A stretch of DNA of 64,000 nucleotides from contig NZ_JBELZM010000001.1 in the NCBI RefSeq assembly GCF_040273735.1, forward strand, positions 62,001 to 126,000. The letters run 5' to 3'. This DNA is from Solibacillus sp040273735. Lineage in GTDB: Bacteria > Bacillota > Bacilli > Bacillales_A > Planococcaceae. Each line of letters begins with the position of its first letter. Positions within the stretch are counted from its first letter, which is position 1. The notes below the pieces were generated by a model that saw only the letters and a list, made by a program, of their open reading frames with translations, was not told the DNA's origin and made no database searches. A program made the position numbers and the translations under genes. Shown in pieces: positions 62,601 to 64,000 of this stretch.

Positions 62601-62828
62601 GGCAAAACATTGATAGATATGATTCAAAACGGTGAAGCCCAATTAGTTGTCAATACATTAACAAAAGGGAAACAGCCGGCACGCGATGGCTTCCGTATTC
62701 GTCGTGAATCTGTTGAAAACGGCGTACCATGCCTAACTTCATTAGATACAGCAGAAGCAATGCTGCGCGTAATTGAGTCAATGACATTTACAGCAGAAGA
62801 AATGCCGAAAGCGGAGGTTGTACACTAA
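59631..62828 (+). CDS. carB: Carbamoyl-phosphate synthase large subunit
   Basis: 1065 residues (pyrAB). Two homologous ATP-grasp halves (each with GSGPI-R/V-IGQ and FVRPAFTLGG / LVRPSYVLGG) make carboxyphosphate and phosphorylate carbamate; an MGS-like allosteric domain forms the C-terminus. AAAGGAG precedes ATG 59631. Length matches the pyrimidine-specific Bacillus enzyme. Confidence 0.98.
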   Translation: MPKRTDINTILVIGSGPIVIGQAAEFDYAGTQACLSLKEEGYKVILINSNPATIMTDTEIADKVYIEPISLEFVSRILRKERPDAILSTLGGQTGLNMAIELDESGILDELGIEILGTKLDAIHKAEDRDLFRNLMYELGAPVPESDIIHNMEEAKAFVAKIGYPVIVRPAFTLGGTGGGICYNDQDLQEIVTSGLKYSPVTQCLLEKSIAGFKEIEYEVMRDAADNAIVVCNMENFDPVGIHTGDSIVVAPTQTLSDRENQMLRNISLDIIRALKIEGGCNVQLALDPYSFQYYVIEVNPRVSRSSALASKATGYPIAKLAAKIAVGLTLDEIKNPVTGSTFACFEPALDYIVAKIPRWPFDKFESAKRNLGTQMKATGEVMALGRTFEEAILKAVRSLETGHVHIEMKNADDLTDVWIEKRIKKAGDERLFFIGEAMRRGVTVEKIHEWSAIDMFFLTKLKKIVDMETTLAENKGDQEILRTAKRLGFADKKIAQLWEMEEQAVYDFRKEHGIIPVYKMVDTCAAEFESNTPYFYGTYEEENESIRTEKPSVVVLGSGPIRIGQGVEFDYATVHSVWAIQEAGYEAIIINSNPETVSTDFSISDKLYFEPLTIEDVMHIIDLEQPIGVVVQFGGQTAINLADKLEANGVKILGTTLEDIDRAENRNKFEAALQELKIPQPPGDTATSAEGAMKIAEGLGFPVLVRPSYVLGGRAMEIVYNMEELAHYMTNAVEASPDHPVLVDRYLTGQEIEVDAICDGENVLIPGIMEHIERAGVHSGDSISVYPPQKLTDAQKETLVDYTTRLAKGLGIIGLMNIQYVMSKGEIYVIEVNPRSSRTVPFLSKITNIPMANIATKAILGQSIIEQGYPTGLAKEKQGVFVKVPVFSFAKLRRVDITLGPEMKSTGEVMGKDATYEKALYKGFVAAGMEIKTHGTILFTVSDKDKQEAISLAKRFSTVGYRIVATEGTAKTFEANGIKTDIVEKIGGKGKTLIDMIQNGEAQLVVNTLTKGKQPARDGFRIRRESVENGVPCLTSLDTAEAMLRVIESMTFTAEEMPKAEVVH

Positions 62829-62829
62829 A

Positions 62830-63603
62830 ATGATTCGTCAAGAGAAAATGACAGTTGTGGCACAAAAGCAAATTGCGACGAACATTTTCGAATTGACACT
62901 ACAAGGACAACTGGTTCAGGACATGACGCCTGGCCAGTTTGTTCATGTAAAGGTGTCAAATACATTCGAGCCCTTGTTGCGTCGACCAATCAGTATTGCC
63001 AATGTAGATAAAGAAAAAAATGAATTTACGATGATTTACCGTGCTGAAGGTCGTGGCACAAAATTTCTTGCAACAAACCGTGAACATGAGATCGTGGATG
63101 TATTAGGTCCGTTAGGGAACGGGTTTCCAGTTGAAGCGGCTAAACCTGGCCAGACAGCGCTTTTAGTAGGGGGGGGGATTGGTGTTCCGCCACTCCATGA
63201 GTTATCGAAACAACTAAATGCGCGCGGCGTGAAAACGATTCATGTACTAGGTTTCCAATCAGAGGATGTATGCTTCTACGAGGAACATTTCAATGCTTTA
63301 GGCGATACGCACTATGCAACAGTAGACGGTACGAAGGGAACGAAAGGGTTTGTTACAACAGTATTTGATGAAGTAAAGCCCGAGTTCGATCTGTTTTATT
63401 CATGTGGTCCTTTGCCGATGCTTCGTGCTTTAGAAGGCTATTATCCTGAAAAAGAGGGGTACTTATCCTTTGAGGAACGGATGGGCTGCGGCATCGGTGC
63501 GTGCTTTGCATGTGTATGCGATACGACTGAAGGCTACGGAAAAGATTATGTAAAAGTGTGCTCGGACGGGCCAGTATTCCCGAAAGGAGTTGTGTCATTA
63601 TGA
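62830..63603 (+). CDS. pyrK: Dihydroorotate dehydrogenase electron-transfer subunit PyrK
   Basis: 257 residues. FAD- and 2Fe-2S-binding partner of PyrD that passes electrons to NAD. An FAD domain with RRPIS, a NAD domain with GGGIGVPP, and C-terminal cluster cysteines in GCGIGACFACVC plus a later Cys. The long frame opens at TTG 62818, directly at the GGAGG; ATG 62830 is preferred, with ATG 62848 possible. It overlaps pyrD by four bases. Confidence 0.96.
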   Translation: MIRQEKMTVVAQKQIATNIFELTLQGQLVQDMTPGQFVHVKVSNTFEPLLRRPISIANVDKEKNEFTMIYRAEGRGTKFLATNREHEIVDVLGPLGNGFPVEAAKPGQTALLVGGGIGVPPLHELSKQLNARGVKTIHVLGFQSEDVCFYEEHFNALGDTHYATVDGTKGTKGFVTTVFDEVKPEFDLFYSCGPLPMLRALEGYYPEKEGYLSFEERMGCGIGACFACVCDTTEGYGKDYVKVCSDGPVFPKGVVSL

Positions 63604-64000
63604 GCCGTTTAAACTTACAATTGCCAGGTTTGGACTTGAAAAATCCAATTATGCCAGCATCAGGCTGCTTTGGCTTTGGGCGCGAATATGCCCAGCTTTA
63701 TAACTTGTCAAAGCTTGGTGCCATCATGATTAAAGCAACAACTGTGGAAACGCGTAAAGGAAATCCGACGCCGCGTGTAGCCGAAACATCAGCTGGTATG
63801 CTAAATGCAATAGGCCTGCAAAATCCAGGGATTGAAAAGGTAATGGCAGAAGAGCTGAAGTTTTTGGAAAACTATGATGTCCCGGTTATTGCCAATGTTG
63901 CCGGCACTGAAGTTGCGGATTATGTGGAAGTAGCAGAGCGTATTTCAAAGGTACCTAACGTAAAGGCGTTAGAATTGAACATTTCTTGTCCGAATGTAAA
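63600..64000 (+). CDS. pyrD: Dihydroorotate dehydrogenase (class 1B), N-terminal part
   Basis: The gene runs past the window edge; about 133 residues are visible. ATG 63600 overlaps the pyrK stop (ATGA) with AAAGGAG upstream. FMN-barrel features are NPIMPASGCFGFG, TVETRKGNPTPR, NAIGLQNPGI and LNISCPN. The pairing with PyrK identifies the NAD-linked 1B type, which oxidises dihydroorotate to orotate. Confidence 0.95.
   Translation, partial: MSRLNLQLPGLDLKNPIMPASGCFGFGREYAQLYNLSKLGAIMIKATTVETRKGNPTPRVAETSAGMLNAIGLQNPGIEKVMAEELKFLENYDVPVIANVAGTEVADYVEVAERISKVPNVKALELNISCPNV

Overview
This window is chromosomal DNA of a low-GC, endospore-forming member of the Bacillales. Sporulation genes (spoVD, spoVE, spoIIGA, sigE, sigG, ylmC, ylbJ, ylbO), bacillithiol synthesis (bshC), a caa3 oxidase and Bacillus-like gene order place it there. 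A murE-like gene displaced from the dcw cluster and the general protein style suggest the Planococcaceae (Solibacillus/Lysinibacillus type); the genus is inference. No rRNA, tRNA, CRISPR, phage or intact insertion sequence was seen.

Layout. 1-940: no convincing gene; a terminator and two dyad symmetries precede the oxidase operon. 941-4966: ctaCDEF (caa3 cytochrome c oxidase). 4967-5525: terminator, then a promoter, a structured repeat and a second terminator that together look like a small RNA gene. 5526-18598: ctaG, a DUF420 gene and the ylb neighbourhood (ylbA, ylbC, a MurE-like ligase, ylbF, a degenerate GDPD-like gene, ylbG, two unknowns, rsmD-coaD, ylbJ, sepM, tmcAL). 18783-26058: ylbN-rpmF, a crotonase, ylbO, a biotin carrier plus carboxyltransferase pair, a PanE-like reductase, a DUF3397 gene and bshC. 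26234-41200: a reduced dcw cluster (mraZ, rsmH, ftsL, pbpB, spoVD, mraY, murD, spoVE, divIB, ylxW, ylxX, sbp, ftsA, ftsZ) with no murE, murG or murB. 41515-47479: spoIIGA-sigE-sigG, then ylmC, ylmE, sepF, ylmG, ylmH and divIVA. 47480-50777: promoter, isoleucine T-box, a third copy of the structured repeat, ileS. 50869-53467: azlCD, lspA and an RluD-type pseudouridine synthase. 53468-54271: a 21-bp-period repeat array and the pyr promoter/leader. 54272-64000: pyrR, pyrP, pyrB, pyrC, carA, carB, pyrK and the start of pyrD, with two PyrR attenuators.

How it fits together. The window links respiration, cell-wall synthesis, septation and the start of sporulation. The division genes supply both vegetative and sporulation septa, SpoIIGA activates pro-sigma-E at the septum, and sigma-F then switches on sigG. 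Visible controls include a sigma-F-type promoter at sigG, sigma-E-like promoters at spoVD and ylbJ, a GTGG array with 10-bp phasing at mraZ, a T-box on ileS and PyrR attenuation of the pyr genes.

Least ordinary: three dispersed copies of a 41-nt hairpin element whose outer stem keeps pairing although its sequence differs between copies (5300, 20501 and 47898), and a 21-bp/heptad repeat array near 53558-53905.
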